Source: Zonotrichia leucophrys gambelii (Eukaryota > Chordata > Aves > Passeriformes > Passerellidae). Taken from it: a stretch of DNA of 64,000 nucleotides. Location: assembly GCF_028769735.1 (NCBI RefSeq), contig NC_088193.1:7777814-7841813 (forward strand), given 5' to 3'. This document shows, piece after piece, positions 1 to 11,358 of the stretch. The notes beneath the pieces are model-generated. The model was not told the origin of the DNA. It did no database searches and was given only the letters and a program-made list of their open reading frames with translations. The stretch's first letter is position 1, and every line of letters starts with the position of its first letter. Both the position numbers and the translations under genes were made by a program.

Positions 1-1104
1 TGGTTTTAATTTTCATCATCAGCCCCTTCCCAGAAATCTGCAATCGTGAAGCCCCTACCACATTTTGGTAGCTTTCCCACAACCACCACCATGGGCCATT
101 TCAGCTTGTTAGGGTGCAATTTTAGGGATGAGCTGTTCTAGTACAGAAACAAAAGTTCTCTTCTTTTATCTCTGGGAACAGAGGTTTTCTTCTTCCATCC
201 CTGGGGTGAGGTTTTTCACCTCTCTCATTTCTCTCTCTTCAAGCTTCTCATTGGATCACAGCTACTTCAACATCTGCTTGCTTCAACACAGGTGCCTCTG
301 CTCATAGTCACGGTTAGAACGCTACCCAGATCGCCCCAGTGCATTCCATGAGTTACAGGGGAAAAAACCAAAACTCTGGTGTATCAATTATACCTTCACC
401 ATAGCCTTACAAGAGAATTTTAGCCCAAGACTAAGGCATCTCCTCATTCTCCTCCCATCTGGGATTTGACTCTTTCTTCACTGACCTTGTTGTTTCCTTT
501 ACGTGTCCTCACCCTTTCCTTTTCTCTCACTCAAGAGAGGATTGGTGTCTGCAAGTTTCACCTGTGCACCGGGAAGAGTTAATATCTCGTCCGGGCCTGC
601 GGACGGCCCCGTGATCTCTGCGGGGCAGGGCCGCTCTGGCTGCACACCTGGTTCCTGGCCCCCACACGGTCAATGCCAGCCCCGGGGCTGCAGGGCTGCC
701 TCTGCTCTCAGCCATGAGATTTTCCACGGTGCCGGCGGAACGGCTCGGCAGCCCTCAGCCGGAGCCAAAGGGAGCTGGCCTGGCCCATCAGCCGTGCCTG
801 AACTCAGCATGGCACAATCTGAGCCGAGCCCCAGGCTGAGCCAGCCAGGCTGCGCAGCACAGCAAGCCCGGCCAGCGTCTAGTTACCTGTTCAAAAGCCA
901 GAAGCAAGAGTGTTTTTTCCAGGGTTTCTTCATTTTTAAGTGTGATTTCATAGAGGTGTGTTTAGTTTTAAGAGGTTTGACAGGGTGCCTATATTCAAAA
1001 CTAGCCAGTTGATTGGTTCATTTGGGTCTGGAGGAAGCTGTTAGCAGTCCACACAGAGAATCACTTCCATAACTAATGGATTTCCTCTTACAAATGGTAC
1101 AACA
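1..1104. repeat. Direct repeat copy 1 (left side truncated by the window), APLP2 intron 11
   Basis: Bases 1-877 are identical to 11,359-12,235 as far as I can compare line by line. From 878 to 1,104 the match continues to 12,296-12,527 but with many substitutions and small gaps. Copy 1 lacks a 60-base GC-rich piece present in copy 2 at 12,236-12,295. Homology stops at a shared ACAACA. The first part is AT-rich, the part around 580-877 is GC- and CpG-rich. No plausible long coding frame. It may be a piece of an LTR-type element or an intronic duplication; I cannot name the family. Confidence 0.9.
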
Positions 1105-1618
1105 TAAACCCATCAAAACCACACTTTCTGATGAAGCCAACAACATTGATCGAGTACTTGGAAATGGTTACGATTTATGCGTTAGAAACCAGGCAATAAC
1201 GCTGCAGAGGCAAGAGAGAATTCCCACAAAGCCCAAACACAGGCACTATGAAGATCAAGCCTAAGGAAAGAAACACATAGACAACTTGGAAGAAGTGAGG
1301 AAGCCTGTTCAAGAAAACCAAGTCCCCAGCAAATACATTTCAGGAGTGCTTGATAAAAGGAAATATAAAACTGATAATGACCTAGGTCTAAACCCCTCAA
1401 CTTGCCACTGTGACCAACAATGTATAGAACAGAGCTTCAATTTTTAACACTGTCAGGCACCAAGGAAATCCATGCAGCGAGCACATCTGGTGACAGGAAG
1501 TAAGCACAGGAGAGAGGGACAGCTCCACAAGGATGAAGTTGCAACACACAGCTTCCAGAGCCTCCAACAGCCCCAGGGCTGGACAATAATGGCTCACCTG
1601 ACAGAAACCCCCTCATAC
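1105..1618. other. APLP2 intron 11, stretch between repeat copy 1 and exon 11
   Basis: Ordinary AT-rich intronic sequence between the end of the direct repeat and the donor of exon 11. I see no coding exon, RNA gene or recognisable repeat here. Confidence 0.6.
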
Positions 1619-1747
1619 CTGGGATTTCATCTGCGCAGCCTTCTCCGGATCCACCGCCAGGACATGCTGGTAGTGGCGGATGGTGTGCACCCTATCCTTG
1701 TTCTCGGCACGCACGTAGCGCTTCAGGGCCTGCAGGATTCGGTGGGG
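1619..1747 (-). CDS. APLP2: APLP2 exon 11: E2 domain, last exon inside the window
   Basis: The exon has 129 bases, codons 472-514, [20 protein letters not shown] then [20 protein letters not shown] and KSQ. The acceptor is CCTGCAG|CCC and the donor CAG|GTATGA, phase 0. It contains the RYVRAE(N)KDR and HTIRHYQH motifs of E2, which hold conserved basic and histidine residues for heparin and metal binding. The next expected exon (starting VMTHLHVIEERRNQS in mammals) is not found between 1 and 1,618 and must lie off the left edge. Confidence 0.96.
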
Positions 1748-2181
1748 CTGCAGGACAGGAGCAGGGAATAGGTCAAACCACTGGTGTCAACTCCAAACCC
1801 ACAGCTGAAAACAGCACTTCAGGTGTGAGCCTACTTTGGTGCTGGACAGATCTATCACCTGCACTCATCCTCCAGATTTTTTATTTTTATTTTAATTAAG
1901 CCGGTTTGATTCAGAACACTTAAAATTAAGTCAATATAACTCAGAGCACCACATCTTATGAACTGTGCTTAATGGACACCAAACAAAGCAGAGATTTCTC
2001 CCCAGGCAGGAAGGAGTGGGAGTCAATTACAGACCCACTGCTAAGTCTGCAGCACCAACTTCCACAATGAAGAAGCTTTCCTAGGAACCAATTCCCAGTT
2101 TCTGCAAGTCACAGGCAACCTTCTCATCAAGACATTCCCACCTGCCATCCTACTGGAAAAATGTGTAGGGAAGAAACTCAC

Positions 2182-2340
2182 ACGCGGTGGGTCAGCCTGC
2201 AGGGCAGCCAGGTAGTTCTCCAGGGCAATACGACGGCGATCGTTCAGCATGGCTTCCACACGAGCCAGGTGAGTCTCCACCAGCTGCTGCTTCTCACTCG
2301 CTGCTTCTTTCTCCAGAGATTTTACCATGGCCTGGAAGTG
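2182..2340 (-). CDS. APLP2: APLP2 exon 10: E2 domain core
   Basis: The exon has 159 bases, codons 419-471, [20 protein letters not shown], then [20 protein letters not shown] and ending ADPPR. The acceptor is TTGTTCTAG|CAC and the donor CGT|GTGAGT. This is the most conserved stretch of the E2 domain in the family, with the basic DRRR segment that contributes to heparin binding. It differs from human APLP2 at only a few positions. Confidence 0.97.
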
Positions 2341-3475
2341 CTAGAACAAAGAAAATCTGGGTGAAATGCACTGTGTGATCAACACCATCTGAAACTCCTC
2401 AGAACTAACAAAGACAGTAAAACTCCACATCCAACCCATTTACAGTTAGGAGAGAAAGGCATGGAAAAATGCTGATGCAGATTTCATCTCTGCAAGTTCA
2501 GAAAACAAGGCATTTCAAAGGTCTGAAGAGTGAAAAGGACCTTGCACATAAAGACTATGCTGGGGATGGGAGATCCAGGCTGTGCTGAAGAAATGACACA
2601 ATATTAATTCTTTCCCTCAACCCTGCAATACAAAAACAGGATTGATCCCTTCAGCCTGAAGCCATTAATTTGAATTTGCAAAAGTTTACAAAGGTATTGC
2701 ATAGCAAATTTTCCATCAGCATGCCTTCAGATCAAATCTCTCTGTATTCTTTTAGAAAGGTCATAACCCTCATTTCCAAACCAACCAGAACAGTCCACTA
2801 AGTGTTACGTTTCAACAGAGATAATGACAAACTTCTGCATTTGTGCATAGTTCCAAATAGTGACTTATATTAAAAATGCCGAGAGAAAACTGTGTTCCAG
2901 GATAAAATCCAAAGTGGGCATAAAAACTGGAGTCAACCACTTCATTGCATACTGGTTTGAGACAAATTCACAGAGTTGTCACTGCCAGAAGAGTCTTGTC
3001 CTAATGATCCCACCCTGCAATCCCTCATTAACTTCACAGTCCAACTGAACTCTCCTCATAAGGCACAAGATTAGCATTTTGGCAGCAAATCAGCTTCATC
3101 TGCTGTCTAAGCTGTTTTCACTAAGTCTGGCCGAGCAGGAAATGTGTGCCCAGAGAGCCAGAGCTGACTCTGAACCAGGCTCTGAGGCCAGTGTTAGTGC
3201 AAAAGAGGCCAAAGGTCTGAAATTACAATTTGGCTCCACTGATGCTACGCCTGAGGTGCGAGATCACTTCCTACTAGTGTGTGTAGGAAAGGACTTGGCA
3301 TAGTATCAGATCATCTCCAGTTTAACGAACAAAGCAAACAATTGAATCAAACCTCCTCTGAAAGGCAGCTGTTGACAGAGCAGGAAGGCTGTTCTTGCAT
3401 CTCTGAGATGTCTTTTAGCTCTGAATATTGACCTCTCTCTCAGTAACTTTCCCCTTAGGATCCTTCCACTCTTAC

Positions 3476-3550
3476 CTGGATCAGAGTCTGCCTTTCTGCC
3501 TTAGGGAGATTAACAGCCTGGTGCTCTGCTTCCTCCCACTCCTTTTTCAC
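3476..3550 (-). CDS. APLP2: APLP2 exon 9: E2 domain
   Basis: The exon has 75 bases, codons 394-418, [20 protein letters not shown] then QTLIQ. The acceptor is CTGTCCAG|GTG and the donor CAG|GTAAGA, phase 0 at both ends. It encodes part of the long E2 helices. The size matches the corresponding 75-base APP-family exon. A full acceptor and donor pair and unbroken helical sequence make the call secure despite the short length. Confidence 0.95.
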
Positions 3551-3726
3551 CTGGACAGGAAAAGGACAGAACACATGAACAAGACACAAATTTACATCTT
3601 ATCTTTATGAGCTGCTTTGCCTTCACAGGCAGATCCTAGCACAGCCTGGCTGGGTTTTGAATGCACAAAAGAGCTGTTGTGGGGTTTAAGCCTAGCACTT
3701 AATCCCTCTGAGTAACAAGCCAAGCT

Positions 3727-3985
3727 TCACAGAATCCTGTAAGGGTTTAGGTTGGAGGGGACATCCAAGATGAGTTGGAAGGCTCATCTTGTTCCACCCC
3801 CTGCCATGGGCAGGAACATCTTCTACTGGACCGGACGGCTCCAAGCTCTGTCCAACCTGGCCTTAAACACTTTCAGGTATGGGGAATCCACAACCTCTCC
3901 AGGCAACCTGTGCCAGGGCTTCAGCACCATCTGAATAAAGAATTTCTTCCCAGCATCAATGTAATTTCTCTCTCTCAACACTGGA
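3727..3985 (-). mobile_element. CR1 LINE 3'-end fragment, intron 8
   Basis: On the plus strand this reads as the reverse complement of an avian CR1 3' end: CACAGAATCCTG, GGTTGGAGGGGACATC, CCATGGGCAGGAACA, CAACCTGTGCCAGGGCTTCA, AAAGAATTTCTTCCCAGCAT. It is moderately decayed and 5'-truncated, as most CR1 copies are. The right border is approximate. Confidence 0.88.
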
Positions 3986-4145
3986 GAAATAAAAATCTGA
4001 CTCCCATGGTGTGGTCATACTGAAAGAAACACACAGAAGGCTGCAAAGTGGAAAGCAAGTCACTTCATCACCAATTTTTCCAGTAAAACAGGCAGCAGCC
4101 AACACACCAACAACCACACAGCAAAGCCTGCAGGCTGACACTCAC

Positions 4146-4261
4146 CCGGTCCATGCGGTTGTGGTGCCTGACCTCCAGCTGCTCCTTGGCCTTCTGGAAG
4201 CGGGCATGCTCATTGTCATCAGCAGGGGTTTCAAAATAGACATCCACATCATCAGTTGGCA
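4146..4261 (-). CDS. APLP2: APLP2 exon 8: linker and start of E2
   Basis: The exon has 116 bases; codon 355 is completed across the splice, then codons 356-393 read [20 protein letters not shown] and on to RHHNRMDR. The acceptor is TTCATGCAG|TGC and the donor CGG|GTGAGT. This is the start of the E2 helical domain ([12 protein letters not shown]), which binds heparin and mediates dimerisation. Compared with the human protein as I remember it, five residues (IPPTP) before the conserved Pro-Thr are absent because the splice acceptor sits 15 bases further in. Confidence 0.95.
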
Positions 4262-6200
4262 CTGCATGAAGAGGGAAGGGTAAGCAGGGTCAGAAACCTC
4301 CAATCCTGGATTGCAGAGTGCAAGGAAAGGACTCTCCATGCCTGCCTAATTAATAGTCTGGCAAGCTGAGCCTACTGAACCACCACCTTCCAGAGTCCGT
4401 TTTACAATCTTTACAGTGCCAATTTTCTGTCCAACATCAGCTCAAATGGCAGCGATGACCTCAGCTCCCAGCACTGCTTGGCCTGTGCAGTGCTGAGGTG
4501 AGCAGCACTCAGCTCCAGAAACACAGTGCCTGGCATGACAGGATAAAGAACTACTTTTCCCTTCCCTTCCACATTGGCCTTGGATGGTTTAAGTGACATT
4601 CTGTGCATTAGCTGTTCACTGACAAGCTGGCTCCAGACGTCATTAACATGACTAGGGAGTTTGACAATGTATCTGCACAAAAGCAGGATTTTACACTTCA
4701 AACCTACCTTCCCCTACCAGATGGACCATGCAGGAGTTACAGGCAATGATATTAGACAAGACGGCAACAGAAGGAGACTCAGTGTGACAAAGTGACTTGT
4801 CCAATACACTGGATGGTTTGTAACTTCAAGACATCCAAATTCGACAAGGGGAAAAACAAAGTTTGAGAACTGATAAACTTCAAGCATCTACAGAATTCAC
4901 ATCAGGGGCTCTGTATTTCTTATACTGCAGTTCAGGAAGTGCTGAAAGTGCTCCTGTGCTATGGTTTTAGGAACTACACATCCCAGAGCCTTTCTGAAAG
5001 ATCTATGGCAAACATGATGCACTCTGTTGTTACCCTTCACCTGAGGGAAGGCACAAAGGGACAGTTAAGGCAACCTGTCATCCATATTAGTTATTTGGGT
5101 GGAAAAACCTCCAACATGTCATTAAAGACAGCATGCTTCAGAAAAAAATTACCTGGCACTTCAGCATGAGCACTGGATAAGAGTTCAGCATGCACTGCAC
5201 CCTTCCCTCTGACCAGGGGGAAATAATGACAACATACATCACAGGCACTATTGTTGCGTGCAAGGGACAATGTCATATCTGTCCCATATTCTGGCCCTGC
5301 TCCTGGCATTTCTGAACCAGGCTTGGACACAGAGAACTCTCTTCCCAGCCCCAAATCCTTCTGTAACAGGACAATCTTTTGTACAAAAAGCTCCTGACAT
5401 CCGCATCTTTTCTTTCACCGCCTCAGTTAGATCAGCCCAATCTAAAGCACTTGCATGAAGCACATTTTGTAAACAGGATTATGGCTGTATAGCAGGCTGC
5501 CAAGCCCCAGATAACACAAAAAGCCTTTCAAAAGCTTTAATGGTAGCTGAAGTGGAAGTGCTGGAGTTCAATAATAAGATTAATAAAGAGGTTAAAATGT
5601 TTTTAGCAGTTTTATCATCTGACATAAAAGCCAGTTGAAACTGGTGCCAAAAACCTTAAGCACTCAAAAACACAGGCACTGAAATGTGATTTGTATTTCA
5701 TACCAAGCTGAAAATGGGAATCTGAATTCTATACTACTGGTCTGATATTTTCCAAAATCCAAGTAGCAAGAAAATGCCTACTACCAGGAGAACAGCAGCC
5801 TGCTTTTCAGGACCTACTGTCAAACGTATGCATGGTAACATGACTGGGGAAAGCAAGGGCTTCCTTACATATATTTTGATTAAAAAGCCAGTCAGGCAAG
5901 AGGCTAGATACAGCCCCTGGTCCCTGTTATAGATCTGGAAGAGGACAGCTGAGGCCTCAGCAAGAGCTACAAGTCACCAGGGAGCACAGACAGCATATGG
6001 TGAGGGGCACTTTCCCGAGGAACAATCACCCTACAGACCTAGGGAAGCAGAGACAGGAGGAGACTGCTGCAAAGGGACAGACACCAGAACCAAAGGAATA
6101 AGCTACAGACGGGTCCTCTATTGCCCAAGGGAAGGAGGAGACACCACACGCCAGACAGACAGTGGCCAGCTGCAAAAGGCCAGTGGGAGGCAGGACTTAC

Positions 6201-6368
6201 TCATCTTTTTACACACAGCCATACAATACTCCTCTGACTCAAAATTGTTCCTGTTGCCTCCGCAGCCTCCATATATAAAGCGAATGCATTTTCTCTTGTT
6301 AGGATCGAAGTACCAACGAGGCATCACAGCCCGGCAGGGCCCTGTCATGGCCTCCTGGGAGCAGACAG
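6201..6368 (-). CDS. APLP2: APLP2 exon 7: Kunitz protease inhibitor domain (cassette exon)
   Basis: The exon has 168 bases, exactly 56 codons, the size of the KPI cassette in APP and APLP2. Residues 299-354 hold all six Kunitz cysteines (301, 310, 326, 334, 347, 351), the [13 protein letters not shown] core and the reactive-site loop GPCRAV with Arg311 at the P1 position, which predicts inhibition of trypsin-like serine proteases. The acceptor is CACACAG|CTG and the donor ATGA|GTAAGT. In mammals this exon is alternatively spliced; phase 1 at both ends allows that here as well. Confidence 0.97.
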
Positions 6369-7967
6369 CTGTGTGGAGATGGGTGAGAACATGAGCTAGT
6401 GAGGAGCACAGGCCTTGCCGAGCGATTTACATGATGCAGAGGTGGCTCTAGTTCACCCCTTCCTCTGAGGCACTGGCCTCAACATTGCTGCTGCACCAAC
6501 ACAAGGGCTTCTGTCAGTTTTGGGGGGGCTTAACATTCCAATGCATCCATTACAAGCTGGTCAGGGAGATGCCTGCACGTGGTGCTTCGGATAGCCAAGC
6601 AGCTCACTCTGTCTCTAAATTCAGCTCTCATCTGTGAGAGATTTCTCCAGAGCCAGGGGCTGAGACAACAGGAATCTGTTCTGCTGATACCACAGAATTA
6701 TGCCCCAGCTACTCCAGTAGGAGACCCTCCACTCTATAAAACCAGAAGCATGAAAAGCCAGTCAATTAGGGCTGCTTTAAAGCATCAAAGGATGTTCAGT
6801 TCACTGCACTCTGCCTGGACAGATATTCTACATCTTACAGGGCAAGTGTAGGAGTAAGTGAAAAAGCAGGCTAAACACAGGGATTGATCTCCATGCCAGC
6901 CTCAGACACTGAGGTTTTAAGGTTTGAAACATCTATGCACCAAATATTAAAACTCCATGTAGCCGTGGTATGTGGAATGCTTCATGGTGAGCCAGCAATA
7001 GCAGCTGGGCTGTTTTGAGGCAAGAGAGCAGATAATAGTGTATAAATTAGCAACTGTTCACAGTACTTCAGGGAAAAAAAGACTGCATACTCCCAAAACA
7101 GACACCCCAATCATATTCCTCCAAGCCTCTTACAAAACCTGCAGATCTGCAACAGCCCTGTACACATATGAGCTACGCCTTGTTTCAGCAAGGAAAATTA
7201 TCTGCAGCATGCTGGCATTTTACCAAAAAGATGCGAGAACTGCTGGCAATGATTCAGTGATCTGTAGCTAATTGAATTTCTTTCCCTCTCTGCTCCTCCC
7301 TCCTCTGCAGACACTTCTACATGCAAAGTGTAAGACATCACATAATGCTAAGGCATCACATCATGAGCCCTCTGCAGAGGCACCTACTGCTCAACAAAAG
7401 CTGCCACCAGCACAGTAGATTATACTACTACAGAAAGTCTATCTTAACATATAACAAATTTGGGGCAGTTGTGCCGGCTTTCTTTTGTGGAAGAGAAGTG
7501 TTTTGCAAAGGCATCACCAAGGATGTCCCTCACCCTTAAATGACCAGATGACACATCTGCAGAGTATGGCCCACCACTTCCACCTTCCTTATTTTAAGCT
7601 GGTATAAACCACCAGATTTTAAACTTACAGTGTACCCCAAATGTCCCTTTAAGATTTTCCAAAATTTGCAGATACGGCTTTTCTGACTCATCACTGCACC
7701 TTCACAAGGTGCTTGTTCAACATGCCACACACTGGGCTTCCTGCCAGCAGAACTGCTGTTTATCTGGAAACATATGGCCCATGCTCTAGAGAGTTAATTT
7801 CAATACTTGAAACAAGCATCATCAGCTTTCCTCTGTTTGCTAACTTATCTGGCAAATAAAACTTCCAAGTGGCACTTATCGACTTGATCAAAACCCCATC
7901 ACTAACAGACAGCCAACAGGAATGATCTCAAGGGAGCAGGAGGCCTGCGGACTGGAATGTGTCTTAC

Positions 7968-8188
7968 ATTTCATGTCGCTGCTCACTTCTTTCTCAGACA
8001 TAACCTTGTCACTGCTGGGCTCTGTGGGTGTCTCTTCATTGTAGTCATCATCAACCTTATAGCTGTCATAGTAGTAATCACGGTCTTCCACCACATCCTC
8101 CTCCTCTTCCCCTTCATCATCCTCATCCTCATCTTCCTCCACAGCTGTTCCTGTGAAGTCTTCTACACCCGCCTCTGTAGGGAACTCA
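7968..8188 (-). CDS. APLP2: APLP2 exon 6: acidic region
   Basis: The exon has 221 bases, codons 225-298 plus one base, starting [14 protein letters not shown]. It is dominated by Glu and Asp, with a [13 protein letters not shown] block and [10 protein letters not shown], and ends in [10 protein letters not shown]. It corresponds to the flexible acidic linker between E1 and the Kunitz/E2 part. The acceptor is CCTCCAG|TGA and the donor AAAT|GTAAGA. The final single base (T) can pair with either exon 7 or exon 8, so skipping of exon 7 keeps the frame. Confidence 0.96.
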
Positions 8189-8459
8189 CTGGAGGGACAC
8201 AGATAAATTAGGGAGTAAGGTTAAGGCTAATCACTTGGATGTACCTGAATAATGATTCTTTCCATCCGTTCCAGAAACAATGGAAATGGAAAAATAAGTG
8301 TACTAACTATTAATTAGCCCATCACTCACAGCAAGGGGACATCCCTTATTACAGACACTCCTGCTGTTGCAAGCAGAGATTCTCCATGGCTCTGCCTTCA
8401 TGTGGCCTCTTTCCATTTTTCAGTAAGTGAAAGTCTAACCCTGTTGAGTCAGGCTCCTA

Positions 8460-8850
8460 CTATAGAATCCCAGAATGGTTTGGGTTGGGAAAGACATTTA
8501 AGCCCATCTTGTTCCCTTCCCTCCCCTCCCCTGGGCAGGGACACCTTCCACTATCCCAGGCCGCTTCAAGACCCATCCAACTTGGCCTTGGACACTTCCA
8601 GGGATCCAGGGGCAGCCACAGCATCTCTAGGCAGCCTGTGCAAGGGCATCACCATCCTCACAGGGAAGAATTCCTTTCCAATATCCCATCTAACACTCCC
8701 TTCTGTCAGGGTGAACCCATGCCCCTGCAGGCCCTTGTCCAAAGACCCTCTCCGACTCTCTTGGAGACTGCTTAGGCATTAGAAGGGGCTCTAAGGTCTC
8801 CCTGGAGCCTTCTCTTCTCGAGGCCGAATGACACCAACTCTCTGCAAGTA
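8460..8850 (-). mobile_element. CR1 LINE 3'-end fragment, intron 5
   Basis: It begins TATAGAATCCCAGAATGG and continues through the GGGCAGGGACACCTTCCACT and GGCATTAGAAGGGGCTCTAA blocks typical of avian CR1, read as reverse complement. At about 390 bases it is the longest CR1 copy in the window. It lies just left of exon 5 in transcription terms, inside intron 5. Confidence 0.9.
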
Positions 8851-9057
8851 CGAAGGGAGAGGGGGTATTTAGCTCCTCCAGTAAAAGGGGGACTGCAAAG
8901 TCATTTGTCCTCCTCAGGCTTAGGACACTTCTCTCGGAAACTCAGAAGCACAGAAATTTGCTCAATCCTCACAACAAGGGAGTTGCTGTGTGAAATATTC
9001 CCAAGCAGCAGCTTCATGCGACAAGCTTTCAATATCTATAACCAGTAAGAACTCTAC

Positions 9058-9233
9058 CTCTTGTAGAGGTCATAGTCTTCATCCTCATCCTCATCCTCTT
9101 CCTCTTTGGACAGAGCCTCATCCACAACCTTAGTCTGAGGACAGCACACATATTCTGTTCCGTGGAACTGGTCCACTCCGCAGGGCAGCAGCATCCCGTA
9201 GCTGTGCAGGATCATCCCTTCTGTCAGACAGGC
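9058..9233 (-). CDS. APLP2: APLP2 exon 5: copper-binding domain end and start of acidic region
   Basis: The exon has 176 bases, codons 167-224 plus two bases. It starts [20 protein letters not shown], which brings the remaining copper-site residues Tyr178 and Met180, and the paired cysteines 196/197 in YVCCPQTK. It then turns into an acidic run of Glu/Asp around codons 212-220. The acceptor is CTTTCAG|GCC and the donor AAGAG|GTAGAG (phase 2). The acidic run is coded by near-repetitive GAT/GAG codons. Confidence 0.96.
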
Positions 9234-9400
9234 CTGAAAGGGGAGCCCACTCACATCAGTCCAGCACCATGCTCTTCCTTTGGATAAAGCTCAAGCTTGC
9301 CTATCAGAGATCTCAAGAATGGTTTAAGTTTTACAGCAAGAACAACAGCAATATATGACCTAAATCTGATCATTAAAGGAGAGTGGAAACCTGTAGCATT

Positions 9401-9417
9401 AAAAAAAAAAAAAAAAA
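9401..9417 (+). repeat. A17 homopolymer
   Basis: Run of 17 adenines in intron 4 of APLP2, without a recognisable retroposed body next to it. Confidence 0.9.
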
Positions 9418-10731
9418 CCACAGATGTCCCAGATTCAGAAACACCCAGTACTTCCTGGTGCCAACATTTCACACCCTGGCCCCAACAACTGATGGTCTGT
9501 CAACCTGGCAAAGTTCAGGAAAACAAAGCCCTAAACATTTTGCGCCAACTCAAGGGAGAACACTTGAAAGAGTCAGAAAGGGTGTTTTCTCTTCTGGGCT
9601 GGCCATTTCAGTAAACTTTATCTATTAAACTTTACATTGTAGTAATTGAATAATTGCTCAAACGGACTTTGTGTCAAGATTTTTTTACCAACTGTAAGAT
9701 TAAAATCAATCAGATAATTCAAGAAAAAGTTAAATGTAAAGTACACTTAGACATTATGTCTATATACTTCTCTTAAGCAAAGGAAACACTTGGCTTAGAG
9801 GTGCCCAGAAAAGAATGAAGAAAAGCTTTATTATGCCCATCAGAACCCTTTTGTGCTTTACTCTGTTTCAACACTGTTTTTAAATGTGCCAAGTATTGCT
9901 GGAAAAGTTCTACAAACACATTTAAAGCAAATGATTTTTCAATTTTCTAGACATTAACAAGTTTACCCTCAATTAAAAGACATTTCCTCTAGTATAGCTT
10001 TATTTAGACAGGTTTTTGCTCACATGATTTTAAAGAACAAGGAATTTTAAGTGGAGCATTCTTAACTGGTCATTGTATTGCTGTTTCTACAATTGTTGCT
10101 TCTACAAAATGGAAAACAAGCACATACTGTCATGATCTTGTTTTTATTATCCCAGCTTCAACTGGGAGTGCAGAGCTTTTACAACAGTTCAGCTAGCCAG
10201 ATAGAAAAAACACAACCCCCCCTGCCCCAAACCATGGGCTAGATTTATTCTGAGAATATAATCCAACCCTTATGTAAAACCTCTACTAATCAGTCCAACA
10301 AAACTCAGATTTCTCCCAGGCAAGCCCTCCCAATCAAATCCCCAGCAGCAGAACGTACATTAAAGCAAAATGTCCAAGAAAAATATGAACTATCCTACGC
10401 TCACTGTAACTCCCTGGGAGACAAAAAATAAAAATAAAGAGGGATGAACCATTGGTTAAAGCAGTATTGCAGAGAGCTGATTTCAATTCCTACCTCTGTG
10501 ATATGGATAAGCTATTTAGGAGAGTTTTTAATGAAGAATAACTCAATTGCTAGACAGGTTTTTTATGTCACTTGAGTACTTTTAAATTTTCATTTCCTTG
10601 CTGTCAGCCTCAGTTCACTGACTAGAACATGGGAACAGCAATACAGAGAGAAACACTGCTATGCTCCAACACTACAAACATCCAAGTGGACAGACCCAGA
10701 ATAAACACTCCTGTCCCAGTGGCTCCATTAC

Positions 10732-10844
10732 CTCCTTTGCCACAGTGTGCCAGTGCTGGTGGCTTTCACACACATCCATGCGCTCCTTGTGGAAGAACCG
10801 GCACTTCTCAGGCACCAACAGGACATCACTTACAAACTCACCCA
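10732..10844 (-). CDS. APLP2: APLP2 exon 4: copper-binding domain, first part
   Basis: The exon has 113 bases completing codon 129 through codon 166, starting [15 protein letters not shown]. The acceptor is TTTTCAG|TGG and the donor GAG|GTAATG (phase 0). It contains [13 protein letters not shown]. By alignment with the APP copper site (His147, His151, Tyr168, Met170) the ligands here are His157 and His161. Cysteines 143 and 154 belong to the conserved set of six in this subdomain. Confidence 0.96.
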
Positions 10845-11358
10845 CTGAAAAACACAATGGTCACAGTTCACATGCATCAGCTATTAAAGCCTCCCAGAAA
10901 TCCCCCAAAGTGCATTCTGCGCATGTCTTAGTAGTTTCAGTTGAACCAGGCAGAAATACCAGTTTAAGTGTAGCCATTTTTGCTCGACAAGCCAAGTTTC
11001 TTGGCCAATGCACCTTTTAATGGGGTCTAGTGCAGGTCAAATACCAGCACACCCACCAGAATTACTCATTTTCTGCTTTGAAAATAGAGATTACAAGGAG
11101 AGCAAAGCAGGCTCAGAACTTTCAAAGAAACTTTATTAACAGAATTAAAACAAAAAATAATTTAAAAAATCAAAATAAACCTTCAAAACACTTCTCTGCT
11201 CCTGCAACTTTTCTTTTCCCCACTGACAACATAAAGAGGTAAATTTGGTATTTTCAGTCAGTTTACCACTTTTAAAATAATCTTTCTTTAGTCTACTTAG
11301 GGAGACGAGTCTCTCCTGCCATGCCATGGAGACTTTTCCACAAGAAACAGTTTTCTTG

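Larger units (their letters stand above)
1748..10731. other. APLP2 introns 10 to 4 (grouped)
   Basis: The introns between exons 11 and 4 are 1,748-2,181, 2,341-3,475, 3,551-4,145, 4,262-6,200, 6,369-7,967, 8,189-9,057 and 9,234-10,731. Introns 8 and 5 each hold a CR1 LINE fragment, and intron 4 has an A17 tract. The remainder is unremarkable AT-rich sequence without convincing extra exons. Their short lengths, a few hundred bases to 2 kb, are typical of a compact avian gene. Confidence 0.8.

Noticed and set aside
503..1012. 169-codon open frame in repeat copy 1 (and 164 codons in copy 2)
   Set aside because: Both follow from the same GC-rich repeat, have low-complexity Gly/Ser/Pro composition and no domain, and diverge freely where the DNA copies diverge.
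8402..8782. Overlapping 96-126-codon frames in intron 5
   Set aside because: They lie on a CR1 LINE fragment and read the antisense side of its 3' end. The same holds for the frames near 3,752 and 48,589.
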